Assembly: GCA_046263055.1 (NCBI GenBank)
Contig: JBHELO010000135.1
Location: 1 to 41,999, forward strand
Direction: 5' to 3'
Source of the DNA: DATAQC01 sp046263055
GTDB lineage: Bacteria > Actinomycetota > Acidimicrobiia > Acidimicrobiales > AC-14
Length of the DNA stretch: 41,999 nucleotides
Below the pieces are notes generated by a model. The model did not search any database. It saw nothing but the letters and a program-made list of their open reading frames with translations, and had not been told where the DNA came from. A program made the position numbers and the translations under genes. How positions within the stretch are numbered: the stretch's first letter is position 1; every line of letters starts with the position of its first letter. Shown one piece after another: positions 33,750 to 41,935 of this stretch.

Positions 33750-34453
33750 GAGTGGTCGAGCCGGGCCATCACCTGGCGAGCGTAGCGAGGACCGTCGCCC
33801 ACCTCGTCGTGCTTGAGGAAGGCGTAGACGTCCCGTCCACGGTGGACGATGGCCCGGATGCGGGCCGCCCAGGCGTCCAGCTCGGCCCGGTCGTAGCGGC
33901 TGCGGCGGAGGCGGAGGTAGGTGAAGGGGCCGACGTCCAGGTCGGGGGCGTCGCGGCCCTCGGCCTCCACCAGGGCCAGGGTGGCGTCGTGGGCCTCCAG
34001 CCGGTCGATCACCTCGGGGACGGCCCAGGCCGGGCCCATGTCGAACGCCACGGGGGGTCGGGGGCCGGCGGGGAGGGCATGGAGGATGCGGTCCAGGCGG
34101 TCCAGGTCGGGCTGCTTCTGGGGGATGGCGAACAGCACCGGCCCGGTGCGGTCGCCGAGGGGCGCCAGGGCGTCGAAGAAGGCGGCCACCCTGTCCTCCA
34201 CGCCGTCCAGGTCACGGCGGTGGGTGATCCCCAGGTGGGCCTTGGGGGCGAAGCGGAAGTCGGGCGGGACCTCGGCCGCCCACCGTTCCAGGGCGGTGGG
34301 TGCGGGCAGGCGCCGGTACGTGCTGTGGGCCTCGACCGCCGGGAACCGCTTGGCGTAGAACGGCAGCATCCGCGCAGGCGACGTGCCGTTGGGATAGAAG
34401 CGCCCGACCCACTCGACGTACGACCATCCACTCGTCCCTACCCGGGCCGGCAC
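33746..34453 (-). CDS. DUF72 family TIM-barrel protein
   Basis: 235 aa. The DUF72 (YecE) signature opens the protein: RVGTSGWSYVEWVGRFYP, then ERWAAEVPPDFRFAPKAH and a late YLRLRRSRYDRAELDAW. The fold is a TIM barrel; no activity has been firmly assigned, though the barrel mouth is thought to bind an anionic ligand. The GTG start has TATGCT 8 nt upstream and follows a strong hairpin after the ftsB-like gene, so this gene probably begins a new transcript running through DUF501, ppx and GNAT. Confidence 0.93.
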   Translation of the reverse strand: MPARVGTSGWSYVEWVGRFYPNGTSPARMLPFYAKRFPAVEAHSTYRRLPAPTALERWAAEVPPDFRFAPKAHLGITHRRDLDGVEDRVAAFFDALAPLGDRTGPVLFAIPQKQPDLDRLDRILHALPAGPRPPVAFDMGPAWAVPEVIDRLEAHDATLALVEAEGRDAPDLDVGPFTYLRLRRSRYDRAELDAWAARIRAIVHRGRDVYAFLKHDEVGDGPRYARQVMARLDHS

Positions 34454-34461
34454 GGCGGGCG

Positions 34462-34467
34462 AGCATA
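34462..34467 (-). promoter_or_regulatory. -10 hexamer of the DUF72 operon (TATGCT, 8 nt before GTG)
   Basis: TATGCT on the minus strand lies in the 99-bp gap between the ftsB-like gene and DUF72, just downstream of a terminator-like hairpin. The leader would be at most one or two nucleotides. Confidence 0.5.
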
Positions 34468-34511
34468 ACGGCGACCCCCGAGCCGGCGCCTCTCCCCGAT
34501 TTGCGATCAGG

Positions 34512-34532
34512 GCCGGCCCGTCTGGGGCCGGC
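34512..34532 (-). terminator. 8-bp perfect hairpin after the ftsB-like gene
   Basis: GCCGGCCC (34512-34519) and GGGCCGGC (34525-34532) pair perfectly around a 5-nt loop, 20 bp past the ftsB-like stop. No U tract follows. It probably ends the eno-ftsB message. Confidence 0.6.
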
Positions 34533-34552
34533 GCCCGGGTGGGGCGGCCCCG

Positions 34553-34929
34553 TCAGAAGACGTCGGTGAGGCGGGCCACCGCCGAACGCCACCAGGGCAG
34601 GGCCGCCGTCCGGGTGGTTCCCGCCGACGTCGGCGCCACCTGCTCGACGGGAGAGGGCGCGGCGGTGGCCGGCGGGAGGATGGCGAACACCGACTCGCCG
34701 GGGCGGACCAGGTTGTACTTCTCCCGGGCCAGTCGCTCGATCTCGGCGTCGGTCTGCAGCAGCCGGGCCTGGTCCTCCAGGGCGGAGTTGGCGGCGGCCA
34801 GCTTCCGGACGCGAGCCGCAGTGGCGGTGCGCTCCCGGCGCTGGGCGGCCAACGTGCGGGCCGGGAAGACGGCCAGCATGAGCACCCCCACCAGGGCCAG
34901 CACCGACAGTGTCAGCCACAGGCGGGTCC

Positions 34930-34933
<4 letters not shown>
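34553..34933 (-). CDS. FtsB/DivIC-like septum formation protein
   Basis: 126 aa. A short cytoplasmic start (MRTRLW), one membrane helix (LTLSVLALVGVLMLAVF) and a coiled coil (about residues 30-68, QRRERTATAARVRKLAAANSALEDQ region) followed by REKYNLVRPGESVFAI, a hallmark of the FtsB/DivIC family. The C-terminal 40 residues are Pro/Thr-rich and lie outside. It works in the FtsQLB-type complex that activates septal wall synthesis. GTG 34933 is chosen because it overlaps the enolase stop by 4 nt; GTG 34948 would add five residues. Linkage to eno is typical of actinobacteria. Confidence 0.9.
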
Positions 34934-36225
<1,292 letters not shown>

Positions 36226-36259
36226 GGCGCTCCTGTGGTGCGGCGGTGCCTGTGGGCGC

Positions 36260-36285
36260 TGTTGCAGACGATGGCAGTGTTGCAG
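36260..36285. repeat. Direct repeat TGTTGCAG in the eno leader
   Basis: TGTTGCAG at 36260-36267 and again at 36278-36285, starts 18 bp apart. On the minus strand the pair lies within the 5' leader of eno, between its promoter and ribosome site. It might bind a regulator or RNA partner, or be chance. Confidence 0.3.
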
Positions 36286-36303
36286 CAGGGGGCCATGTGG
36301 GTA

Positions 36304-36331
36304 AAGTTAACTCACTGCCGGCGGCGGTCAA
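36304..36331 (-). promoter_or_regulatory. Promoter of eno (TTGACC-16-TAACTT)
   Basis: On the minus strand TTGACC (36331-36326) and TAACTT (36309-36304) are 16 bp apart. This is the most AT-rich patch of the region. The transcript would have a leader of about 70 nt with AGGAGCG before the ATG. It contrasts with the many leaderless genes around it. Confidence 0.6.
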
Positions 36332-36450
36332 AGGGTGGGGGCCCGATCTGACCGTCCGCCGGCTTTCTCTCGGCCCGGCGGGGCCACCTCCCCGCCCCGG
36401 TCGCCTGGTCGCCAGCGGCTGGCCCGCTCCGGCGGCTGGCTCCTGGCCCA

Positions 36451-36479
36451 CCGGGCGCCGCCCGGGTCCGCCCCGGACC
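36451..36479 (-). terminator. Tandem small hairpins after the sigma/L,D-transpeptidase gene
   Basis: CCGGGC-gcc-GCCCGG (36451-36465) and GGTCCG-ccc-CGGACC (36465-36479), two 6-bp stems with 3-nt loops, lie 17-45 bp past the stop codon on the minus strand. Together they probably slow or end transcription before eno. The rest of the 270-bp gap holds only the eno promoter and leader. Confidence 0.4.
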
Positions 36480-36495
36480 GGTCCCGGCCGTCCCT

Positions 36496-38433
36496 TTAGG
36501 CCCGGATCTCCACGGGGACGCCGAGGGGGAGGATGCCGGCCATCCGGGTGATGACGGCGTTGCTCACCCGGATGCAGCCGTGGCTGACGTCGTGGCCCAG
36601 GGCGGACGGGTCGTTGGTGCCGTGGATGCCGATCACACCGTCGCCGCCGCCGAAGCTGGTCAGCACGTCGGAGAAGCCCGAGAGGCCGTAGGCGTAGGGG
36701 CCATAGGGGCCGGAGGGATCGAGACGCCCACGGGCGTCGGTGGGCTGGATCAGCTCCTTGGTGTAGTACAGCCCCCCCGGGGTCGGTGTGTCCGAGGTGC
36801 CCACGCCCACCGGGGCCACCAGGGAGACGTCGTGGCCCGAGAACAGGGTGAGACGGTGGGCGCCCAGCTCCACCACGATGCTCCAGTCGTGCTCGGTGAT
36901 GGTGACGTCGGCGGCCGCCACCCAGCCCCGGCTGCCGTTGGGCCGGGTGGGCAGGAGCACGTCGACCCAGTCGCCGGCCTGAGCGTTGACCAGGAACACC
37001 AGGGGCGCGCCCGAGGGTTGCGGGTTGCCCAGGCCCCGGGCCGGGGACCGGGGGTCGGGGGCGTCGTGCACCGCCACGGTGGGCACCACCGCCTGGGCCA
37101 CGGCCGTGTGGGGATGGGCGGTGGCGGGCAGGGGCGGTGGGGGAGCGGGAGGTGGCGGCTCGGCCGGCCCGGGGTCCGCCGGCGGGGCGACGGTGGTCGT
37201 GGTGGTGGGGACGGGCGCCGGCGAGGTGGCGGCCACGGCCAGGCTGGGCGGGGGAGCGGCCAGGGACCGCCCACCGCCGCCGGTGCCCCCACCGAGCGAC
37301 GGCACCACGGCCACCACCACGGCGACCACCCACCGGGCCGCCAGCCGGACCGCCGGCCCGGCCGCCGCCACCGAAGCCATGGCCGAGACAGGGATGGACC
37401 GCACCGCGTCGACCAGGGGCTGGGCCGCCTCCCGGACGTGGACGGCGGTGGCCTCGCCGCCACCGAGTTCGGCGCCGGCGCCCGCCGGGACGGTGGTGGG
37501 CGCCGGGTCGGTGGCGGCCGCCGCTCCCGCCAGGGTGTCGAGCCCGGCGTCGGCCGGCGGCGGGTTGGGACAGGCCCGCAGGGGCCACCGCCGGGCGCCA
37601 CCGGAGTTGGACCGTGCCCCCCGCCGCCAGCGCAGGCGGCTTCCGGCCAGGGCGGCGGCCAGCGGGGCCGGGCCCAGTGACCGGCGCAGCGTGGTCCCCA
37701 GGTCGGCAACCTCGTCGAGGCGGTCCCGGCAGGACCCGCACCCGGCCACATGGTCGTCCACCCGGATGCGGGCGCCGCCGGGGAGGGTGCCGGCCACGTA
37801 GGCGCCGAGCTGGTCGACGGTGGGCTGGCACCGGGCCTCGGCGTGGTTGCGAACATGGGCCTGGAGGTAGCGCTCCCGCAGGCGGGCCCGGGCTCGCACC
37901 GCCAGCTGGGACACGTTGTTGGCGCTCAGGCCGAGCATGCCGGCCGCCTCGCGGGCGGGGACGCCCTCGACCTCGGTCAGCCACAGCACCGACTGCCACC
38001 GGGCCGGGAGGTCCCGGAAGGCGGCAGCCACCAACGACGAGGTCTCATCGGCGGCCAGCCGCTCGGGCGGCCCGGCCGCCGCCGCCGGCTGGTCGTGGTC
38101 GGCCATGTCGCCGGCGGGGGCGAGGCGGTCGGACCGCCGGAGGTGGTCGATGGCGGCATTGCGCGCCGCGGCCAGGAGGTAGGGCCGGAAGGCCGCCGCC
38201 GGGGCCCGCCGGGACGCCACTGCATCGAAGACGCGGGTGAAGGCGTCCGCCACTGCGTCGGCGGCGTCGTCGTCGTTGGACAGGACCCTGCGAGCCACCC
38301 GGTGGGCGGGACCGGCGTGGCGCCGGTACAGCTCGGCCAGGGCACTGCGGTCGCCGGCCCCCCCCGCCTCGACGAGGGCCGCGTCAGGAAGGTCGCTGGC
38401 CTCCCCCTCGACCCGAAGTCGCGTCGCTGCCAT
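36496..38433 (-). CDS. Fusion: ECF sigma factor - zinc finger - membrane helix - L,D-transpeptidase
   Basis: One 645-aa frame with four parts. Residues 25-100 are sigma region 2 (ALAELYRRHAGPAHRVARRV, then FRPYLLAAARNAAIDHLRR). Residues 132-190 are region 4 with its helix-turn-helix (LPARWQSVLWLTEVEGVPA, AAGMLGLSANNVSQLAVRAR). Residues 202-235 form an anti-sigma zinc finger, C202-x25-H228-x3-C232-x2-C235. A Pro/Ala linker leads to one helix at about 363-380 with arginines on its inner side, so the C-terminus lies outside. A Thr/Pro-rich stretch (410-437) and an SH3-like part (about 445-510) come before the YkuD domain with H604 (GIHGTN) and catalytic C620 (SHGCIR). It should crosslink peptidoglycan stems (3-3 links) outside while holding a sigma factor inside. 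Start ATG with AGGGGTG. M352 could start a separate L,D-transpeptidase, but no ribosome site is seen there. Confidence 0.88.
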   Translation of the reverse strand: MAATRLRVEGEASDLPDAALVEAGGAGDRSALAELYRRHAGPAHRVARRVLSNDDDAADAVADAFTRVFDAVASRRAPAAAFRPYLLAAARNAAIDHLRRSDRLAPAGDMADHDQPAAAAGPPERLAADETSSLVAAAFRDLPARWQSVLWLTEVEGVPAREAAGMLGLSANNVSQLAVRARARLRERYLQAHVRNHAEARCQPTVDQLGAYVAGTLPGGARIRVDDHVAGCGSCRDRLDEVADLGTTLRRSLGPAPLAAALAGSRLRWRRGARSNSGGARRWPLRACPNPPPADAGLDTLAGAAAATDPAPTTVPAGAGAELGGGEATAVHVREAAQPLVDAVRSIPVSAMASVAAAGPAVRLAARWVVAVVVAVVPSLGGGTGGGGRSLAAPPPSLAVAATSPAPVPTTTTTVAPPADPGPAEPPPPAPPPPLPATAHPHTAVAQAVVPTVAVHDAPDPRSPARGLGNPQPSGAPLVFLVNAQAGDWVDVLLPTRPNGSRGWVAAADVTITEHDWSIVVELGAHRLTLFSGHDVSLVAPVGVGTSDTPTPGGLYYTKELIQPTDARGRLDPSGPYGPYAYGLSGFSDVLTSFGGGDGVIGIHGTNDPSALGHDVSHGCIRVSNAVITRMAGILPLGVPVEIRA

Positions 38434-38518
38434 TCACCCCTGCCCCGGGCCGTGGTTCGGAGGTCGCCCAGCCCAAGGGTACCCCCACCCCGGGGCGAGG
38501 GTGCCCGTGGGAGCAGGC

Positions 38519-38544
38519 GTTTCCACCGGGCGCCCTCCCGAAAC
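38519..38544. promoter_or_regulatory. 26-bp three-part dyad between sigma/LDT gene and His-rich gene
   Basis: GTTTC-cacc-GGGCGCCC-tccc-GAAAC shares one centre for its outer and inner parts (18 of 26 positions symmetric). On the minus strand the outer arm reads GGAAAC, similar to the -35 (GGAAC) of many ECF sigma promoters and placed about 90 bp before the sigma-fusion start. No matching ECF -10 is found at the usual spacing, so this is a candidate operator rather than a proven promoter. A minus-strand TACCCT (38481-38476) lies nearer the gene. Confidence 0.35.
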
Positions 38545-38631
38545 CTCCCGTCGCCCGTCATGTCCAGTGCCGGCTTCCGTGGGCTGCATCCACTGGGGGG
38601 CCAGGGGGCCGGCGCCCTCCCGGGCGGGGGC

Positions 38632-38637
38632 TAACGT
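38632..38637 (+). promoter_or_regulatory. Possible -10 (TAACGT) of the His-rich gene
   Basis: TAACGT gives a start near 38644 and a leader of about 80 nt that ends in GGAGGAG. The same hexamer precedes ftsE. No -35 is visible. The rest of the 289-bp divergent region (38434-38722) holds the dyad at 38519-38544 and a G/C-rich stem around 38477-38507, and no gene. Confidence 0.35.
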
Positions 38638-38722
38638 CGACTCCTGGCGCCGGTCGGGCGGATGTGGGCCGGAGGCGCGAACGCGACCTGCACACCGCCG
38701 GTCGACACCCGGAGGAGCAAAC

Positions 38723-39025
38723 GTGGCCAACAGCGACAACCGATGGGACGAGCACGAGCACGAGCCCATGCAGCACTCCCACCCCCACTACCACGTCACC
38801 CACAACTTTCGGGAGATGACCGGCGGCTTCGAGCACCTCAGCTCCCGGCACGAGCACGACCATGACCATTCCGCCCTGCGCCACAGCCACCACCCCCACG
38901 AGGACTTCGCCCAGGAGCACGAGGGCGAGGCCCACGTCCACGACCACGCCGAGCCGGTGAAGCCCCGGCCGGCCAAGGCGGCCAAGAAGGCGGCCAAGGC
39001 GGCCAAGGGGCCCGCCGGCTCCTAG
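38723..39025 (+). CDS. His-rich 100-aa protein with Ala/Lys tail
   Basis: Starting at GTG 38723, with the strong ribosome site GGAGGAG 5 nt before it. Twenty of 100 residues are His, in clusters such as DEHEHEPMQHSHPHYH, RHEHDHDHS, RHSHHPHED and AHVHDH, mixed with Asp and Glu. The last 25 residues are Lys/Ala/Pro-rich (KAAKKAAKAAKG), like a nucleic-acid-binding tail. No signal or membrane segment. A role in binding zinc, nickel, copper or cobalt is suggested by composition only. The central THNFREMTGGFEHL is the one stretch of normal complexity and may be the best anchor for finding relatives. A hemerythrin gene follows 109 bp later. Confidence 0.75.
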   Translation: MANSDNRWDEHEHEPMQHSHPHYHVTHNFREMTGGFEHLSSRHEHDHDHSALRHSHHPHEDFAQEHEGEAHVHDHAEPVKPRPAKAAKKAAKAAKGPAGS

Positions 39026-39134
39026 CCGGCCGCCCCGGCCCGGCTCCTGCCCGGCCGCCGGGATGCAGAAGGGCCCCGGCATCGGGCACAATCTGTGAGG
39101 TCTAGGCCAGTCGACCCACAGAAGGAGTGCCCCA

Positions 39135-39641
39135 ATGGCCCACCTCACCAGGTTCCTGCTCCAGGACCACGCTCGGATCTTCCGGGCCTTCGACGCCTAC
39201 GGCCGTGACCCCAACAGCCTGCCGTTGGCGCTCACCGTGTGCAGCGAGCTCGACGTCCACACCGCCATCGAGGAGGAGCTCGTCTACCCGATCCTGCGCG
39301 ACGAGATCGACGGCCGGGAGGCCGACTCGGCCGAGGCCGAGCACGAGCAGGCCAAGGAGCTGGTCGCCCAGATCCAGGGGCTCGAGCCGGGCGACCCCCA
39401 GCTGCGGGACCTGATGGCCAACCTCCAGCAGGCCGTGTCCGAGCACGTGGACCACGAGGAGGCCACGATCATCCCCAAGCTCCAGAGCCACCTGCTGGCC
39501 CGTAACTGGGACGTGGGTCGTCAGGCCTTCACCATGCGCCAGGAGCTGATGGGAGAGGGCAGCAACCGGCCGGCGGCCGCCTCCCGCCGGGTGGCCAACG
39601 CCGGCTGGAGCGGCGGCAGCATCGCCAACGCCGGCTGGTAG
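39135..39641 (+). CDS. Hemerythrin HHE domain protein
   Basis: 168 aa. The four-helix hemerythrin site is complete: H12 (LLQDH), H42 and E46 (DVHTAIEEE), H70 (EAEHEQ), H104 and E108 (SEHVDHEE), ready to hold a di-iron centre. Such proteins sense or store oxygen, nitric oxide or iron. After the domain the tail carries two copies of a short repeat, VANAGW and IANAGW, separated by SGGS. The ATG has GAAGGAG 7 nt before it. It converges with the amidohydrolase gene over a shared hairpin. Confidence 0.92.
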   Translation: MAHLTRFLLQDHARIFRAFDAYGRDPNSLPLALTVCSELDVHTAIEEELVYPILRDEIDGREADSAEAEHEQAKELVAQIQGLEPGDPQLRDLMANLQQAVSEHVDHEEATIIPKLQSHLLARNWDVGRQAFTMRQELMGEGSNRPAAASRRVANAGWSGGSIANAGW

Positions 39642-39643
39642 CC

Positions 39644-39665
39644 ACCGCCGACCCGCCCCGGCGGT
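39644..39665. terminator. Hairpin between convergent hemerythrin and amidohydrolase genes
   Basis: ACCGCCG (39644-39650) and CGGCGGT (39659-39665) pair perfectly around an 8-nt loop. The right arm touches the amidohydrolase stop codon. It could end both transcripts. Confidence 0.5.
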
Positions 39666-41047
39666 CAGGCGAAGATGGGGCCGACCGGGGGGTAGGCGGC
39701 AACCAGGGCGGCGCGCAGCTCGGCCAGGGTGGCCGGCGGGGCCGGGGGTGGCCCGGCCGACCAGCTCGTGTCGAGGAGCATCTCCTTGCCCCAGGCCACC
39801 ACCGCCTCCGCCCGCCCGCCGGCGCCGGGGGCCAGCGCCTCCAGCAACGGCCGCCGCCCGTAGGTGAGGTCGCCCCCGATGGCCACCAGGTCCACCCACG
39901 CCGCCTCGGCCTCCACCACCGACCGCCAGGGGTCGTCGTGGTGGCGTTCGAGCACGACCAGGTCGGCCGGCCGCCCGGGGGCCAGCGTGCCGAGGTGGGC
40001 GTCGAGGCCGGCGATGGCCGCCGCCCCGGCGGTGACCATGGCCACCAGGGCCGGTGGCTCGAGTGGGCGCCCCTGGGCGGCCAGCACCCGGCCGGCCACC
40101 TTCAGCTCCCCCAGGAGGCTGGGGCTGCCGGTGGGCAGCCAGTCGGCCCCCAGCCCGAGGGGCAGGCCGAGGTCCAGGGCGTCGGCCACCCGGGTGGTGG
40201 CCCCGTAGAGGCGGAGGTTGGACTGGGGCGACCACACCAGCGAGGCGCCGGCGTCGCGGACGGCACCCAACTGGTCCCTCGAAAGGGCGGTCCCGTGGAT
40301 GACGACGGTGGCGGCCGAGAGGGCGCCGAGGGCCACCATGCGGTCGAACTCGGCAGCCGCCTGGGGGTCGTCGGGGTGACCCTCGGCCACATGCAGGTAG
40401 AGCCGGTCGACGGTGCCGGCGGCCACGCCGCCGAGGATCGTACGCAGCCTGGCCATGCCGGCGGCGTCGTCGTCGGCCGGCACGTCCACCAGCGACCGGG
40501 CCCGGTGGGCGCCGAACACGAACAGGTCGACGTTGCGGACCAGCGACTCCTCGGGTCCGACGCCCCGGCCACTGGCGCCCTGGATGGCGGTGGTGCCGGC
40601 CACCAGGGCCCGGACCTCGGCGTAGCGGGTCTCGGTGTCGGGGGCCAGCACGGTGAGGAGGTGGTCCTGGGGCTGGCGGACGAGGGCCGCGTACTCGGGG
40701 CTGGCCCGCCACTCCGTCCGGTTGGCGTACAGGCGGGGCGGCTCCCAGGGCGAGAAGACGTTGAACTCGGGGTGGCCGTGGAGGTCGACGAGGCCGGGAA
40801 GGATGACGCCCGCGGTGTCCCACACCGCCACCGCGTCGGGTCGGCGGGCGGTGACGTCGGCGACGAGGCCGTCGGGCCCCACCACCACGAAGCCGGGGTC
40901 GAGGGCGACGTCGGGCGTGAGCACGCAGCCGCCCAGGGCATAGCCGTCGGGCGCCGCCAGGCCGGGCCGCCGTTCCGCCCGGGCCGGGACCTCGTCGGGC
41001 ACACCGGCCAGGTAGGCGGCCTCGAACGGGCCGGGAGCGGTCGCCAC
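39665..41047 (-). CDS. Amidohydrolase family metal-dependent hydrolase
   Basis: 460 aa from GTG 41047, which follows AAGAAT by 7 nt; longer frames upstream are Arg-rich and not protein-like. The metal-site motifs of the amidohydrolase superfamily are visible: PGLVDLHGHPEF (H90, H92), YLHVAEGH, VVIHGTALS and LGLGADW (Asp), with SPQSNLRLYG in the style of guanine deaminase and chlorohydrolase relatives, which use one metal ion. The N- and C-terminal strands form the usual composite beta-sandwich (LAPGRPADLVVL). Substrate not known; a deaminase of a purine-like or triazine-like ring is plausible. Divergent from the DinB gene. Confidence 0.88.
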   Translation of the reverse strand: MATAPGPFEAAYLAGVPDEVPARAERRPGLAAPDGYALGGCVLTPDVALDPGFVVVGPDGLVADVTARRPDAVAVWDTAGVILPGLVDLHGHPEFNVFSPWEPPRLYANRTEWRASPEYAALVRQPQDHLLTVLAPDTETRYAEVRALVAGTTAIQGASGRGVGPEESLVRNVDLFVFGAHRARSLVDVPADDDAAGMARLRTILGGVAAGTVDRLYLHVAEGHPDDPQAAAEFDRMVALGALSAATVVIHGTALSRDQLGAVRDAGASLVWSPQSNLRLYGATTRVADALDLGLPLGLGADWLPTGSPSLLGELKVAGRVLAAQGRPLEPPALVAMVTAGAAAIAGLDAHLGTLAPGRPADLVVLERHHDDPWRSVVEAEAAWVDLVAIGGDLTYGRRPLLEALAPGAGGRAEAVVAWGKEMLLDTSWSAGPPPAPPATLAELRAALVAAYPPVGPIFA

Positions 41048-41163
41048 GAGGCGGATTCTTGCCCCCGCCGACCGCCGCGGCCAGGAGACCGCCCTGGCTC
41101 GGCACGAGGAGCGAAGGGGGCACGGACGACGACGGGCCCGCCGGCGGATGACAGGCTGAGCGG

Positions 41164-41670
41164 ATGGACGTCCCGTCGTTGCTGCTCGAGCTGTACGGCC
41201 GCATCCCACCTCTGGCGGCGTCAGCCGTCGAAGGGCTCGACGCCCACCGCCTGACGGAGAGACCGTCGCCGGCGGCCAACACCATCGCCTGGCTGGTGTG
41301 GCACCTGGCCCGGGTCCAGGACCACCACATGTCCGAGCTGATGGGCGTCGACCAGGTCTGGGTGGGCGGTGCGTGGGCCCGGGGCGTCGGCCTCGAGCCC
41401 GATCCCGCCAACACCGGCTACGGCCACTCGGCCCAGCAGGTGGCCGGCGTCCGCCCCGAGCGGGCGGCGGTGCTCACCGGGTACCTGGCGGCGGTGGACG
41501 CCCGCACCCGCCCGTGGATCGGCCGGCTGGCGGCGCCCGACCTCGACCGGGTCGTCGACCGCAGGTGGGACCCGCCCGTCACGCTGGGCGTGCGGCTGGT
41601 CAGCATCGCCGACGACAGCCTCCAGCACGCCGGCCAGGCGGCCTACCTCCGGGGCCTCCTCGGCGCCTAA
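41164..41670 (+). CDS. DinB-like (DUF664 / mycothiol-transferase type) protein
   Basis: 168 aa with the DinB four-helix pattern: ANTIAWLVWHLARVQDHHMSEL (H47 and H54/H55), a middle GYGHSAQQVAG, and SIADDSLQHAGQAAYLRG (H154). H47 and H154 with one of the middle histidines form the usual nickel/zinc triad. In actinobacteria such proteins are often thiol-dependent S-transferases using mycothiol; this is a family inference. The ATG has CAGGCT 6 nt upstream, a weak form of the leaderless hexamer. Confidence 0.88.
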   Translation: MDVPSLLLELYGRIPPLAASAVEGLDAHRLTERPSPAANTIAWLVWHLARVQDHHMSELMGVDQVWVGGAWARGVGLEPDPANTGYGHSAQQVAGVRPERAAVLTGYLAAVDARTRPWIGRLAAPDLDRVVDRRWDPPVTLGVRLVSIADDSLQHAGQAAYLRGLLGA

Positions 41671-41781
41671 GCGGCTCCACGGGCTGGGCGGAGGACGTCC
41701 GCCTCCTGGTCACGGATCCGCCCATCACCTCGCGGGGGGCGGCGATCCCTCGCCCTCGGAGGGGCGCAGAGACGCCCGGCG

Positions 41782-41787
41782 TAGGGT
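41782..41787 (+). promoter_or_regulatory. TAGGGT, 7 nt before an in-frame GTG at 41795
   Basis: A good leaderless hexamer and a GTG that opens a frame running without stop into the VOC gene at 41936. Either the VOC protein has a 47-residue N-terminal extension or this is a chance match. The 265 bp between the DinB stop and 41936 hold no other gene I can support. Confidence 0.3.
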
Positions 41788-41922
41788 GGAGGCGGTGGGC
41801 CTGCTCCGGCGCCTCGATGAGCTCGATCGTCGCGTTGGCAGCCTCTGCGGATCGGCCACCGGCGCTGCGGACGTGCGCCCGGCAATGTCCGAAACGTTCA
41901 AGACCGGGCGAGAGTGGCTGGC

Positions 41923-41928
41923 TACGGT
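41923..41928 (+). promoter_or_regulatory. Leaderless -10 hexamer of the VOC gene (TACGGT, 7 nt before ATG)
   Basis: TACGGT ends 7 nt before ATG 41936, the start that matches the usual N-terminus of the family. Confidence 0.45.
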
Positions 41929-41935
41929 CGCCACC

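Noticed and set aside
36580..38634. Several plus-strand frames opposite the sigma/L,D-transpeptidase fusion, and alternative minus-strand frames within it
   Set aside because: Pro/Arg/Gly-rich products without domains; the 645-codon frame has sigma, zinc-finger and YkuD motifs in register from end to end.
38237..38722. An upstream extension of the His-rich protein frame
   Set aside because: It overlaps the sigma gene on the other strand and is Arg/Pro-rich; the ribosome site GGAGGAG marks GTG 38723 as the start.
41667..41885. A 72-codon minus-strand frame after the DinB gene
   Set aside because: Arg/Pro-rich product, no start signal, no domain.
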